The notes beneath the pieces are model-generated. The model was not told where the DNA came from, did no database searches, and saw only the letters and a program-made list of their open reading frames with translations. The translations under genes were made by a program, and so were the position numbers. Of a stretch of DNA of 64,000 nucleotides, positions 1-8,461 are shown one piece after another. The stretch is from positions 2,418,001-2,482,000 of the forward strand of contig NZ_CP135052.1 in assembly GCF_029193595.2 (NCBI RefSeq), read 5' to 3'. Source of the stretch: Providencia hangzhouensis. GTDB lineage: Bacteria; Pseudomonadota; Gammaproteobacteria; Enterobacterales; Enterobacteriaceae. Numbering within the stretch: position 1 is the first letter of the stretch; every line of letters begins with the position of its first letter.

Positions 1-14
1 TTGAACTAATAGCA

Positions 15-974
15 CTAGCAGTAACCAAAATCCATTATTTTTTGATACCGCTGTGCCAGTAATTCGTCTATGTCTAATTGAGTTAGCTCATTTAAATCAG
101 TGAGTAACTGTTGTTTTAATTGTTGTGCAGCTAACTGATAGTCGCAGTGAGCCCCACCCAAAGGCTCAGAAATAATGGTATCGATAATACCTAACTCTTT
201 TAACCGTGGAGCGGTCATTCCCATTACTTCCGTTGCAATTTGTGCCTTCTGGGAATCTTTCCATAAAATAGAGGCACAACCTTCTGGAGATATCGCCGCA
301 TAAGTACTGTATTCCAACATATTAATACGATCCCCCACACCAATCCCTAATGCACCACCAGAACAACCTTCACCTGTAATGACACAAATAATAGGGGTTT
401 TTAAATGAAACATTTCTATAATATTGCGTGCAATAGCTTCTGCTTGCCCGCGCTCTTCAGCACCAACACCGGGGTAAGCCCCAGCAGAATCAATAAATAC
501 CATCACTGGTAAGTGGAAACGTTCCGCCATTTTCATTAAACGAAGTGCTTTACGGTAGCCTTCTGGCGATGGCATCCCAAAATTACGCATAACTTTCTCT
601 TTTGTTGTCCGCCCTTTTTGTTGCCCAAGCACCATAACCGGCCTACCATCTAAACGAGCAAGGCCACCCACCAGCGCTTTGTCATCAGCAAAAGCGCGGT
701 CACCCGCTAATTCCTGAAACTCAGTAAATATTAATGGAATATAATCAAGGGGATAAGGCCTTAATGGGTGTCTCGCTAATTGGACAATCTCCCATGCCCC
801 AAGCGATGTAAATATGGTTTTCGTAAGTGAATGACTCTTTTTTCTCAAGAGCTGGATTTCTTCTTCTAATTTAATCTCTGATGGATGTCCTTTTTGCTTG
901 AAGGCTATAAGCGCTTCAATTTTGTCATTGAGTTCAACGATAGGTTTCTCAAATGCAAGAACATGATTAGTCAT
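15..974 (-). CDS. Second, divergent acetyl-CoA carboxylase carboxyltransferase alpha subunit (AccA paralogue)
   Basis: 319 aa, the full length of AccA, which with AccD transfers the carboxyl group from biotin to acetyl-CoA in fatty acid synthesis. Recognisable blocks are LARHP.RPY.LDY (about 66-80), [42 protein letters not shown] and [12 protein letters not shown]. Two conserved active-site loops differ from E. coli AccA: FIDTPGAYPG is [10 protein letters not shown] and GEGGSGGAL is GEGCSGGAL. The gene does not sit beside dnaE, where the housekeeping accA lies in enterobacteria, and a MerR regulator precedes it. I infer a paralogue rather than the essential copy. Start ATG at 974 has AGGA nine bases upstream. 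Confidence 0.85.
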   Translation of the reverse strand: MTNHVLAFEKPIVELNDKIEALIAFKQKGHPSEIKLEEEIQLLRKKSHSLTKTIFTSLGAWEIVQLARHPLRPYPLDYIPLIFTEFQELAGDRAFADDKALVGGLARLDGRPVMVLGQQKGRTTKEKVMRNFGMPSPEGYRKALRLMKMAERFHLPVMVFIDSAGAYPGVGAEERGQAEAIARNIIEMFHLKTPIICVITGEGCSGGALGIGVGDRINMLEYSTYAAISPEGCASILWKDSQKAQIATEVMGMTAPRLKELGIIDTIISEPLGGAHCDYQLAAQQLKQQLLTDLNELTQLDIDELLAQRYQKIMDFGYC

Positions 975-1019
975 AACGTTCCTAAAATGGTAACAGCAAT
1001 CTTAGGAGTGTAATCAGAG

Positions 1020-1071
1020 AATCAATCCCATTCTATGCTTAAAAATAGGATTGATTGTTATCAAGAATGGG
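1020..1071. promoter_or_regulatory. Nested inverted repeats upstream of the accA paralogue, possible MerR operator
   Basis: The arms AATCAATCC (1020-1028) and GGATTGATT (1048-1056) form a perfect 9-bp inverted repeat around 19 bases. A second pair, CCCATTCT (1027-1034) and AGAATGGG (1064-1071), overlaps it. The region lies between the merR stop and the accA-paralogue start on the same strand, so it could be the promoter/operator of the accA paralogue or a transcript-end hairpin of merR. Function is inferred. Confidence 0.4.
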
Positions 1072-1079
1072 ATAATGTT

Positions 1080-1502
1080 TTAACGCTGACTTTTCTTTAG
1101 CGAATTTGATTTTAAGCTGTTTTCCATAATCTTTTGAAAATTAGGGCATAAAAAGTGATTTTCTTCAGGACAATTCGCAATATGCAAAATACCCTTTTTT
1201 AAGGCTAGTAACCCCTGTATGGTTTGCTCAATTTCTTCTGCTTTTTCAAGTAGGCTCGCACGTTCAATATTAGGGCCATCCTTATGGTTGAGCATGCTAG
1301 CAATTTCATCGAGTGAAAATTTAGCTTCTTGCCCCAATGCAATTAAAGACAAACGGGTTATTACGTCTTTCCCGTGATAAACCCGTTTTAACCCTTTACG
1401 CCCTATCGGCTTAATCAGCCCTCTCTCTTCATAATAACGTAGGGTTGATGCTGCTAAACCTGATAATTGGCTAACTTGAGAAATATCTAACTCATCAGAC
1501 AT
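1080..1502 (-). CDS. MerR-family transcriptional regulator
   Basis: 140 aa. The N-terminal winged helix has the family hallmark LAASTLRYYEERGLI (about 16-30), followed by a long dimerisation helix (about 80-110). The C-terminal part has Cys-x7-Cys (CPEENHFLCP), the same spacing as the metal loop of CueR, but many MerR proteins of unknown ligand carry a similar CP-x(6)-CP segment, so metal sensing is only a possibility. It is transcribed toward the accA paralogue 105 bases downstream and probably regulates it and itself. Confidence 0.85.
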   Translation of the reverse strand: MSDELDISQVSQLSGLAASTLRYYEERGLIKPIGRKGLKRVYHGKDVITRLSLIALGQEAKFSLDEIASMLNHKDGPNIERASLLEKAEEIEQTIQGLLALKKGILHIANCPEENHFLCPNFQKIMENSLKSNSLKKSQR

Positions 1503-1532
1503 GAAATACTAACCCGCTATAATACTCGCTAA

Positions 1533-2060
1533 TCAGGCTAATTGTTGGCGCAGTAACACCGTAATCGTGCCATTCATAAAAATTTCACGGTCAACAACGT
1601 AACCTAACTTTTCAGCCACACGTAAAGAAGCTAAGTTCCTCGGTTCAATAAAACAAATAGATTGCCGATACTTATTTTCTTTCGTCAGCCAAGACAGTGC
1701 AGCCTGCATAGCCTCTGTTGCATAGCCTTTTCCTTGATGTTCAGGTGCAATGACCCAACCCGCTTCTGGAATGCCTTTAACATGGGGTTCGACCATACGA
1801 TGAAAATCCGCGAAACCTAAATCACCAATATATTGACCACTCGCTTTTTCACGGACAGCCCAATAGCCAAAGCCTAATAATGGCCATAAACCACCATAAG
1901 CTAACATTCTCATCCATGATTCGCGCTCACTAGAAGGCATACCACCAATGTAACGAACCATTGACTCAGTCGCCCATAACTTCGCAAGTGCAGGAAAATC
2001 ACTTACTTGGTGTTTATTTAATATCAGTCTATCTGTTTCAAGTTCAGGTATTACAGCCAT
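1533..2060 (-). CDS. GNAT N-acetyltransferase, RimJ/RimL type
   Basis: 175 aa. Begins with ETDRLIL, typical of RimJ/RimL-type acetyltransferases, and has the acetyl-CoA loop QGKGYATEA (motif A) and a C-terminal NLASLRVAEKLGY segment (motif B). Substrate is unknown. An upstream in-frame ATG at 2096 would overlap amn; the ATG at 2060 is preferred because AAGGAG lies nine bases before it. It follows amn by 16 bases and is probably cotranscribed with it. Confidence 0.85.
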   Translation of the reverse strand: MAVIPELETDRLILNKHQVSDFPALAKLWATESMVRYIGGMPSSERESWMRMLAYGGLWPLLGFGYWAVREKASGQYIGDLGFADFHRMVEPHVKGIPEAGWVIAPEHQGKGYATEAMQAALSWLTKENKYRQSICFIEPRNLASLRVAEKLGYVVDREIFMNGTITVLLRQQLA

Positions 2061-2076
2061 TGATTGCTTCTCCTTG

Positions 2077-3585
2077 CTATCTAAATGGGGGTTCATCGAA
2101 CGTTCTTAATTTCCTTGAATGCAATTTATCCCCTTCTTTCCTCAATAAATCAATAGCACGAATACCTATTTGCAAATGTTCTGAGATTGCACCTTCATAA
2201 AAACTGTTTGCTTGACCGGGCAATTTAATTTCACCATGCAGAGGCTTATCAGAAACACATAACAGCGTGCCATAAGGAACCCTGAAGCGATACCCCTGAG
2301 CTGCAATTGTGGCACTTTCCATATCCACGGCAACCGCGCGGCTTAAACTAAAACGGCGAGCTGTTGCAAAAAAACGTAATTCCCAATTTCTGTCATCTGT
2401 TGTAACAACGGTTCCAGTTCGTAGACGTTGTTTTACCAATTCCCCAGGCATATTGCTAACTTGTTTTGTAGCGTCATATAGCGCACGCTGGACTTCCGCA
2501 ATACTTGGAATAGGAATATCTGGCGGTAATACATCATCAAGAATATGGTCATCACGCAAATAAGCATGAGCCAAAACATAATCGCCAATTTTTTGGCTTT
2601 CTCTTAACCCGCCACAATGGCCAATCATCAACCAAGCATGTGGTCGTAAAACGGCTAAATGATCGCAAATATTCTTTGCATTTGAAGGACCAACACCGAT
2701 ATTTACTAAAGTAATTCCTGCCCCATCTCTAGCGATTAGATGATATGCAGGCATTTGAAATTTTTTCCATGTTAAATCAGAAGTCGCAATTTGTGGATCT
2801 GCATTCTCAGCGGTTAAATAATTATGTCCAACACAAGATAATGCAATATAACGACTTTCAGGATCACGTACCTGTTCACATGCCCAATTCACAAATTCAT
2901 CGACATAACGGTTATAATTAGTGAAAAGAATGTACGGTTGAACATGTTCAGGTGGGGTTCCTGTATAATGCTTTAATCGCGCTAATGAAAAATCCACACG
3001 TAATGCATCAAAATGAGACAGCGGCATTTCATCCGTAGCAGAGTTCAAACCATCTGTAATATCATCACTGATATGAGATAAATCGGTTATCGGAAAATGT
3101 GCAGCTAAATTACTGCTCATACTCCTATCTAATGCTAAATCTGAACCATCAATGACAAAAGGATAAGGAATTTCAATTTTTGAAGGGCGAACGGAAAAAG
3201 TGACATCATAATCCTGTTGTAGGATAGATAATTGCTCAACTAAATAAGCACGGAATAGTTCTGGCTGAGTCACCGTAATGGTGTAATCACCCCGTTTAAC
3301 AAAACGTGCATAAGCACGGGTTTTTTCGCAATGATCAACTTTGCCTTCCCATGTAACACACAGTTCGGGATAAGCAAATAACCCATTTTCCCTTTCTGTA
3401 ATATCGGGTATGCGGCCTTCTTTTACATAAATAGCGATAGCATCTCTTAATGAATCAATCGCATTGCTATATAACAACGAAAGTTTATCTAAAACATCTT
3501 CAATAGATAAATTTTCATATTTCTGGCATTTTTCCAAAGACACACACAACTCCTTATCATCAGATAAAATTATCTCCGATAACAT
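2077..3585 (-). CDS. amn: AMP nucleosidase
   Basis: 502 aa; the cytoplasmic enzyme that hydrolyses AMP to adenine and ribose 5-phosphate in purine salvage. It aligns by eye with E. coli Amn over nearly its whole length, including IEIPYPFVIDGSDL.LDRSM, VGPSNAKNICDHLAVLRP, MIGHCGGLRESQ.IGDYVLA, TVVTTDDRNWELR and the C-terminal LRTFDEPPFR. The catalytic phosphorylase-fold domain occupies about residues 200-500. It is 18 residues longer at the N terminus than the E. coli protein, with a weak ribosome-binding site at 3585, so the exact start is less certain. Confidence 0.97.
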   Translation of the reverse strand: MLSEIILSDDKELCVSLEKCQKYENLSIEDVLDKLSLLYSNAIDSLRDAIAIYVKEGRIPDITERENGLFAYPELCVTWEGKVDHCEKTRAYARFVKRGDYTITVTQPELFRAYLVEQLSILQQDYDVTFSVRPSKIEIPYPFVIDGSDLALDRSMSSNLAAHFPITDLSHISDDITDGLNSATDEMPLSHFDALRVDFSLARLKHYTGTPPEHVQPYILFTNYNRYVDEFVNWACEQVRDPESRYIALSCVGHNYLTAENADPQIATSDLTWKKFQMPAYHLIARDGAGITLVNIGVGPSNAKNICDHLAVLRPHAWLMIGHCGGLRESQKIGDYVLAHAYLRDDHILDDVLPPDIPIPSIAEVQRALYDATKQVSNMPGELVKQRLRTGTVVTTDDRNWELRFFATARRFSLSRAVAVDMESATIAAQGYRFRVPYGTLLCVSDKPLHGEIKLPGQANSFYEGAISEHLQIGIRAIDLLRKEGDKLHSRKLRTFDEPPFR

Positions 3586-3641
3586 AGAGTATCAATGTGA
3601 CAGTTGCAAAATATATCGCGATTAACGTACTTATATCACAG

Positions 3642-4550
3642 TTAATGTACTACAAAGGATAAAACAATTGGTAATGTGAATACCGCAGCCACGGTTTGTA
3701 ATGTAATTATACCTGCCATTAGTTGGCTGTCCCCATTTAACTGACGCGTTAAAATATAAGCGGTTGGCGCAGTAGGAATAGCAAAAAATAGTACTAATAG
3801 AATTGTTTCAAGGTTTGGCAAAGAAAATAAGCCCGCCACTGTTAATGCTAAAATAGGCATAAGAAGTAAACGTAACAATGTTGACGCCATAATAGGCTTA
3901 AATTCATTTCTTAGTGTTGAGGTTTGTAATGCGGCTCCAATACAGATTAAGCCTAATGGTAAGCTGGCAGCTGCGAGTAGTTTTAAAAATTGGTCCGAGC
4001 CAAAGGGTAATCCCACTGGGGATATATTCAATAACACGCCAACGACACAGGAAATGATCAATGGGTTTTTTATGATTGGTAATAAAATTTGCTTAGCTGA
4101 AACCTTTTGTCCTGAAGATAACGAAAGCACAGCAATGACATTACAGCTTGGTACTAAAACAACCATAATTACCGCAGCAATAGCGATCCCTTCTTTGCCA
4201 AATAAATCAGCAACAATAGCCAACCCTAAATAAGTATTAAAACGCGTGATTCCTTGGATATGCGCGCCAAATCTCGGGATAGGTATTTTGAATAAATATT
4301 TACAACCTAGAACTAGCACAGAACTAATTGCTAAAACACAAAGGATGGCGCTCGCTAAATAGGGTAATTTAGGGTTGTCCAAAGGTGCAGTTGCGAGACT
4401 GTTAATTAATAATGCAGGAAACAAAATAAAATAGTTTAATTTTTCAGCACTCGGCCAAAAATCAGTGGTGAATATTGTCGAGCGACGCAATACAAATCCC
4501 ATTGCAATCAGAGCAAATAATGGCCACAAAACTAATAGAATCTTATCCAT
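3642..4550 (-). CDS. AEC-family (auxin efflux carrier-like) membrane transporter
   Basis: 302 aa, very hydrophobic, with about ten predicted membrane segments, beginning ILLVLWPLFALIAMGFVLRR and ending AVFTLPIVLSFVVH. The two five-helix halves and segments such as NPLIISCVVGVLLN and ASLPLGLICIGAALQ are typical of the AEC family (YfdV/MdcF-like inner membrane carriers of organic anions). The substrate is unknown. It is divergent from the ABC importer genes to its right. Confidence 0.85.
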   Translation of the reverse strand: MDKILLVLWPLFALIAMGFVLRRSTIFTTDFWPSAEKLNYFILFPALLINSLATAPLDNPKLPYLASAILCVLAISSVLVLGCKYLFKIPIPRFGAHIQGITRFNTYLGLAIVADLFGKEGIAIAAVIMVVLVPSCNVIAVLSLSSGQKVSAKQILLPIIKNPLIISCVVGVLLNISPVGLPFGSDQFLKLLAAASLPLGLICIGAALQTSTLRNEFKPIMASTLLRLLLMPILALTVAGLFSLPNLETILLVLFFAIPTAPTAYILTRQLNGDSQLMAGIITLQTVAAVFTLPIVLSFVVH

Positions 4551-4848
4551 GAGAACGTAATCTGTTTTTATTTGAGCATTAAGTGAGTTTGTTAATCAGT
4601 CTATCGTTAAATTTTTGTAGCTGATAGGTAAAAAAAGCGCTATTCCTATGTTTTGCTTTTCTTAGCTTATTTTCGATTAAATCGAGATTGTATCGACTTT
4701 CTCTTATTTATATTTAAATAATATATTTTTCCGCCCTTAAAACACAAGCTCCTAAACTTATCTCACTTCGACATATAAAAATCATTTGCTTAGGAGTTCA
4801 ATATTATGTATTTTTATTCATTATAAATGCATAATTAAAGAGGTTGGT
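4551..4848. promoter_or_regulatory. Divergent intergenic region between the AEC carrier and the ABC importer
   Basis: 298 AT-rich bases that must contain the promoters of both divergent genes. A small hairpin-capable sequence (TCGATTAAATCGA, near 4673-4685) is visible. I could not assign -10/-35 boxes or an operator with confidence. Confidence 0.4.
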
Positions 4849-5616
4849 ATGTTTAAAAAATTAGTTTTTGCTGGCTGTATGTCATTGGCAGCCTTCGCCG
4901 GGAATGTTTACGCAAAAGAAAGCTATACCGTTGGTGCTGGTGGGACTTACCGTCCGTTTGAATATGAAAATAGCCAAAAACAGCTCGAAGGCTTTGATAT
5001 TGACATCATTAAAGCAATTGCAGAAGCAGAAGGTTTTGACGTTAAACTTGTCAATACCCCTTGGGAAGGGATTTTTGCGACCTTATCGTCTGGTGATAGA
5101 GATATTTTAATTTCGGGGATCACAATTACAGATAAACGCAAAAATATGGTTGATTTCTCTAACCCCTATTTCCCGGCTGAGCAAGCGATCGTCATCAGTG
5201 AAACATCTGATGTTAAAGACTTAAATAGCTTAAAAGACCTGAATGTAGGTGTTGTGAACTCCAGCACTGGTGATATTGTTGTTTCTGATGTAATAGGTAA
5301 AAACAGTACAGCAATCAAACGTTTTGACAATACTCCTCTTTTATTACAAGAACTATTCGAAGATGGCATTGACGCTGCAGTTGGTGATGTCGGCGTAATT
5401 AAATATTATATAAAAACGCACCCTGAGAAAAAATTTAAACTGATTTACGATAACCATTTCGAAAAACAATATTTTGGTATTGCTGTCGCTAAAGGGAATA
5501 GTGAATTACAGCAAAAAATAAATAATGGCTTAGATAAGATTATTGCAGACGGTACATACAATAAAATTTACCAAAAATGGTTTGATGAAAATGTTCCTCA
5601 ATTACCAAAACAATAA
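4849..5616 (+). CDS. Polar amino acid ABC transporter, periplasmic substrate-binding protein
   Basis: 255 aa with a cleavable signal peptide (positively charged MFKK, hydrophobic stretch, AYA-like site after FAGNVYA). The mature protein has the family-3 solute-binding signature GFDIDIIKAIAEAEGF, then ITITDKRK..VDFSNPYF, as in GlnH/HisJ/FliY. It delivers a polar or basic amino acid to the downstream permease; which one cannot be told. ATG at 4849 is preferred over an upstream TTG because AAAGAGG precedes it and it yields a proper signal peptide. A terminator-like hairpin separates it from the permease gene. Confidence 0.9.
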   Translation: MFKKLVFAGCMSLAAFAGNVYAKESYTVGAGGTYRPFEYENSQKQLEGFDIDIIKAIAEAEGFDVKLVNTPWEGIFATLSSGDRDILISGITITDKRKNMVDFSNPYFPAEQAIVISETSDVKDLNSLKDLNVGVVNSSTGDIVVSDVIGKNSTAIKRFDNTPLLLQELFEDGIDAAVGDVGVIKYYIKTHPEKKFKLIYDNHFEKQYFGIAVAKGNSELQQKINNGLDKIIADGTYNKIYQKWFDENVPQLPKQ

Positions 5617-5630
5617 TTAAATTTAACTTA

Positions 5631-5654
5631 AAGCCATCTATGGATGGCTTTTTC
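5631..5654 (+). terminator. Intrinsic terminator/attenuator between binding-protein and permease genes
   Basis: AAGCCATC-TATG-GATGGCTT forms an 8-bp stem with a 4-base loop followed by TTTT. Its position inside the operon would reduce permease and ATPase mRNA relative to the binding protein. Confidence 0.75.
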
Positions 5655-5681
5655 ACGTTTTAAATCAGGGTGAAAATTAAG

Positions 5682-6446
5682 ATGTCTGCGTTTCGTTGGG
5701 AAATAATTGAAGAGTATGCTCCATTATTTGCTGAAGGCGCAATGATGACGATAAAAGCAACCATCATTTGCGTTATTTTAGGCTCACTATGGGGATTAAC
5801 CCTCGGTTTAGGCAGAACGGCCAAAGCTGAACAAGGGATTTGGAAACCTATTTTACACTATTTTGTACAGTGGCCAGTTCGCTTCTATGTCAGTGCCTTT
5901 CGTGGTACTCCACTATTTGTTCAAATAATGGTTGTTCACTTTGCCTTAGTGCCACTGTTTATTAACCCTCGTGATGGCTTATTTGTTACATCAGGGTTAA
6001 TGTCTGTTGATACCGCTAAAATGCTCCGCTCCGATTACGGTGCTTTTCTATCTTGCGTCATTGCAATTACTTTAAACTCAGGAGCTTATGTCTCTGAAAT
6101 ATTCCGTGCGGGTATTCAATCCATTGATAAAGGGCAAATGGAAGCCTCTCGTGCGCTTGGTATGAGTTGGGCAAAAACAATGCGCAAGGTGATTCTTCCG
6201 CAAGCTTTTCGGCGCATTCTTCCCCCATTGGGAAATAATGCCATCGCAATTGTCAAGGACTCCTCCCTCGCTTCCGCAATCGGTTTGGCCGATCTCGCCT
6301 ATGCTGCAAGAACGGTCTCCGGCGCTTACGCAACTTACTGGGAACCCTACTTAACAATATCTGTGATTTATTGGATGCTGACATTTATACTTGCTCAGTT
6401 GGTGCAATATATGGAAAGAAGGTTGGGCAGAAGTGATTTACGTTAA
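5682..6446 (+). CDS. Polar amino acid ABC transporter permease
   Basis: 254 aa inner membrane protein of the HisMQ/GlnP type. Several hydrophobic segments, the N-terminal [18 protein letters not shown] and the EAA loop [20 protein letters not shown] (about 152-171), which contacts the ATPase, are clear. The [11 protein letters not shown] motif is typical of the family. ATG at 5682 is favoured over GTG at 5670 because of AGGG upstream. The stop codon overlaps the ATPase gene start. Confidence 0.92.
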   Translation: MSAFRWEIIEEYAPLFAEGAMMTIKATIICVILGSLWGLTLGLGRTAKAEQGIWKPILHYFVQWPVRFYVSAFRGTPLFVQIMVVHFALVPLFINPRDGLFVTSGLMSVDTAKMLRSDYGAFLSCVIAITLNSGAYVSEIFRAGIQSIDKGQMEASRALGMSWAKTMRKVILPQAFRRILPPLGNNAIAIVKDSSLASAIGLADLAYAARTVSGAYATYWEPYLTISVIYWMLTFILAQLVQYMERRLGRSDLR

Positions 6447-7155
6447 TAATTTACAAAAAAAATTTGGTGATGCTCATGTACTTAGAGGTATTTCTTGTGA
6501 AGTTAAACCTCAAGAAGTTATTTGTGTCATTGGCCCTTCTGGTTCAGGAAAAAGTACCTTTTTACGCTGTTTGAATGCGCTAGAACGCCCTGACGGGGGA
6601 GAAATTCAAGTCAATGGTTTTAACGTTCATGATCCTAAAACTGATTTAAATAAAATGAGAGAAAATGTGGGGATGGTGTTTCAGCGTTTTAACCTATTCC
6701 CCCATATGACCGTGTTAGAAAACTTGATGATGGCGCCAACCTTAGTGAAAGGAATAAAAAAGGAATTGGCACTTAAACAAGCAGAACAACTTCTGATCAA
6801 GGTAGGGTTGTTAGATAAAATTGATGCATGGCCAGCCAGTTTATCCGGTGGGCAGCAACAACGAGTCGCTATTGCTAGAGCGTTAGCCATGCAACCATCC
6901 ATTTTGTTATTTGATGAGCCGACATCTGCACTTGACCCCGAATTAGTTGGTGAGGTTCTTTCAGTGATGAAAACCCTTGCAAATGAAGGTATGACAATGG
7001 TTATCGTCACCCATGAAATGGGGTTTGCACGTGAAGTTGCCGACCGAGTCTTGTTTATTGACCAAGGTATAATTCAAGAAGAAGGCACGCCAGAACAACT
7101 CTTTACTGCACCTAAAAACCCACGGACTGCGGAGTTTCTAAGTAAAGTACTTTAA
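6433..7155 (+). CDS. Polar amino acid ABC transporter ATP-binding protein (GlnQ-like)
   Basis: 240 aa ATPase that powers the importer at the inner face of the membrane. Walker [11 protein letters not shown]-loop [18 protein letters not shown], signature LSGGQQQR, Walker [15 protein letters not shown] and the switch His in [15 protein letters not shown] are all intact. GTG at 6433 gives the usual family length and overlaps the permease stop by 14 bases, implying translational coupling; the longer upstream frame is not needed. Confidence 0.95.
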   Translation: MIYVNNLQKKFGDAHVLRGISCEVKPQEVICVIGPSGSGKSTFLRCLNALERPDGGEIQVNGFNVHDPKTDLNKMRENVGMVFQRFNLFPHMTVLENLMMAPTLVKGIKKELALKQAEQLLIKVGLLDKIDAWPASLSGGQQQRVAIARALAMQPSILLFDEPTSALDPELVGEVLSVMKTLANEGMTMVIVTHEMGFAREVADRVLFIDQGIIQEEGTPEQLFTAPKNPRTAEFLSKVL

Positions 7156-7163
7156 TTTTATAG

Positions 7164-7190
7164 CCTGCTTAGTATGCTAAGCAGGTTTTT
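7164..7190 (+). terminator. Intrinsic terminator of the ABC importer operon
   Basis: CCTGCTTAG-TATG-CTAAGCAGG forms a perfect 9-bp stem and 4-base loop, followed by TTTTT, just after the ATPase stop codon. Confidence 0.9.
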
Positions 7191-7254
7191 CTGATAGCCA
7201 GGTCTTTTTATTATCGATACGCTAAGAATATTCGCTCTTAATAAAGATTAATTT

Positions 7255-7794
7255 ATGGATATCAAAAGCCTCTGCAAACAATACCGCTCAGGGAAAAAAT
7301 TTAAATATGTTTTCTTCTGGGGCCACCAAACCAAACAAAATCAAATTACAAAAAGCTGCTTCAGCCAATGGTACCCTTCCCCATTTATTGTTAATAACCA
7401 CCGCTTTGCCAGTGCAGAACATTTCATGATGGCCGAAAAAGCACGCTTATTTGGTGATTTAGAAACATTGGATAAAATCATTCATGCACCAAATCCCGGA
7501 GCGGCTAAAGCATTTGGTCGTGAAGTTCGTGGGTTTAAGCAAGATGTTTGGGATGAAAACCGTTTTGCTATTGTTGTCAGCGCTAATATGGCAAAATTCT
7601 CTCAACATGAAGAATTAAAACAGTTTTTACTCTCCACAAACGAACGTGTTCTAGTTGAAGCTAGCCCCGTCGATAAAATTTGGGGAATAGGCCTTGCCGA
7701 AGATAGTGAAAATATTGAAAACCCATTAACATGGAAAGGGTTAAACCTTCTCGGTTTCGCATTAATGGATGTTAGAAGTCATCTAGCCAATTAA
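7255..7794 (+). CDS. NADAR-family protein (YbiA/RibX-like)
   Basis: 179 aa. The family hallmarks are visible: VFFWGH at about 20, CFSQWYPSPFIVNNHRFASAEHFMMAEKARLF (about 36-65), DVWDENRFAIV and KIWGIGLAE. NADAR proteins include N-glycosidases acting on riboflavin-pathway intermediates (YbiA) and ADP-ribosylguanine hydrolases that act as antitoxins to DarT1-type toxins. This copy has no adjacent toxin and is probably a housekeeping family member. No good ribosome-binding site is visible before ATG 7255. Confidence 0.88.
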   Translation: MDIKSLCKQYRSGKKFKYVFFWGHQTKQNQITKSCFSQWYPSPFIVNNHRFASAEHFMMAEKARLFGDLETLDKIIHAPNPGAAKAFGREVRGFKQDVWDENRFAIVVSANMAKFSQHEELKQFLLSTNERVLVEASPVDKIWGIGLAEDSENIENPLTWKGLNLLGFALMDVRSHLAN

Positions 7795-7828
7795 CTCTCT
7801 AATTTTTGCTTATTTTCTGATAAAATGA

Positions 7829-7854
7829 AAAACCCGTTGTTATTAAACAGCGGG
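7829..7854 (-). terminator. Intrinsic terminator between convergent NADAR and acetyltransferase genes
   Basis: CCCGTTGT-TATTAA-ACAGCGGG pairs as an 8-bp stem with one wobble; on the minus strand it is followed by TTTTT, fitting termination of the acetyltransferase gene at 7900-8358. Confidence 0.7.
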
Positions 7855-7899
7855 CCCGTCATTATTTTATCAAAATATAGAATATACTACTGAGCTTTA

Positions 7900-8358
7900 T
7901 TATAAAGGCATTCTGTATTCAATTACCCCAGGCTTTTCTGCCACCCAGTTATACAATTTTTGGCCTCGCAAATTGGTTTCTTGTGTATGCCAATATAGAC
8001 GGCCACATTGTTTCTCTTGCGCTTGTGCGTGTACAAATTCAATTAATTGTTTTCCTACATGACGTCCTCTCATTTCTGGCGTCACATATAAATCTTCAAG
8101 GTAACAAAAATCATTTTCAGCCCATGTTGAGCGGTGAAATAAATAATTCACAAAACCAACAACTTTTCCATTTTCCAACGCAACAGCACAGTACATCGGC
8201 TCACTCTCATCAAAAAAGCGCTCCCATGCTTTTAAGGTAATTTCTTCACTTAAATCTACCTGATAAAATTTCTGATACTCTAACCAATACACTAACCACT
8301 CTGGGTAATGTTCTGGCGCAACAAATTCCACTGTAACTGGTAATGCTGTTTTATTCAT
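7900..8358 (-). CDS. GNAT acetyltransferase, spermidine/diamine acetyltransferase-like
   Basis: 152 aa. Acetyl-CoA binding motif FCYLEDLYVTPEMRGRHVGK (about 76-95), then CGRLYWHTQETNLRGQKLYN and a C-terminal IEYRMPL, as in SSAT-like polyamine or diamine acetyltransferases. The substrate is inferred only from this resemblance. ATG 8358 is chosen for GGAAGGG upstream. It is divergent from the MocR regulator gene about 100 bases away, the classical arrangement of a MocR regulator and its target. Confidence 0.82.
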   Translation of the reverse strand: MNKTALPVTVEFVAPEHYPEWLVYWLEYQKFYQVDLSEEITLKAWERFFDESEPMYCAVALENGKVVGFVNYLFHRSTWAENDFCYLEDLYVTPEMRGRHVGKQLIEFVHAQAQEKQCGRLYWHTQETNLRGQKLYNWVAEKPGVIEYRMPL

Positions 8359-8461
8359 AATAACCCTTCCATTTGTAGACATATTACATAATGGCGCTAT
8401 AGTACCTAGCAATCTGGCTCTATATAAGAGACACTTTTGTTATTTATTTAGGATCCACTTT

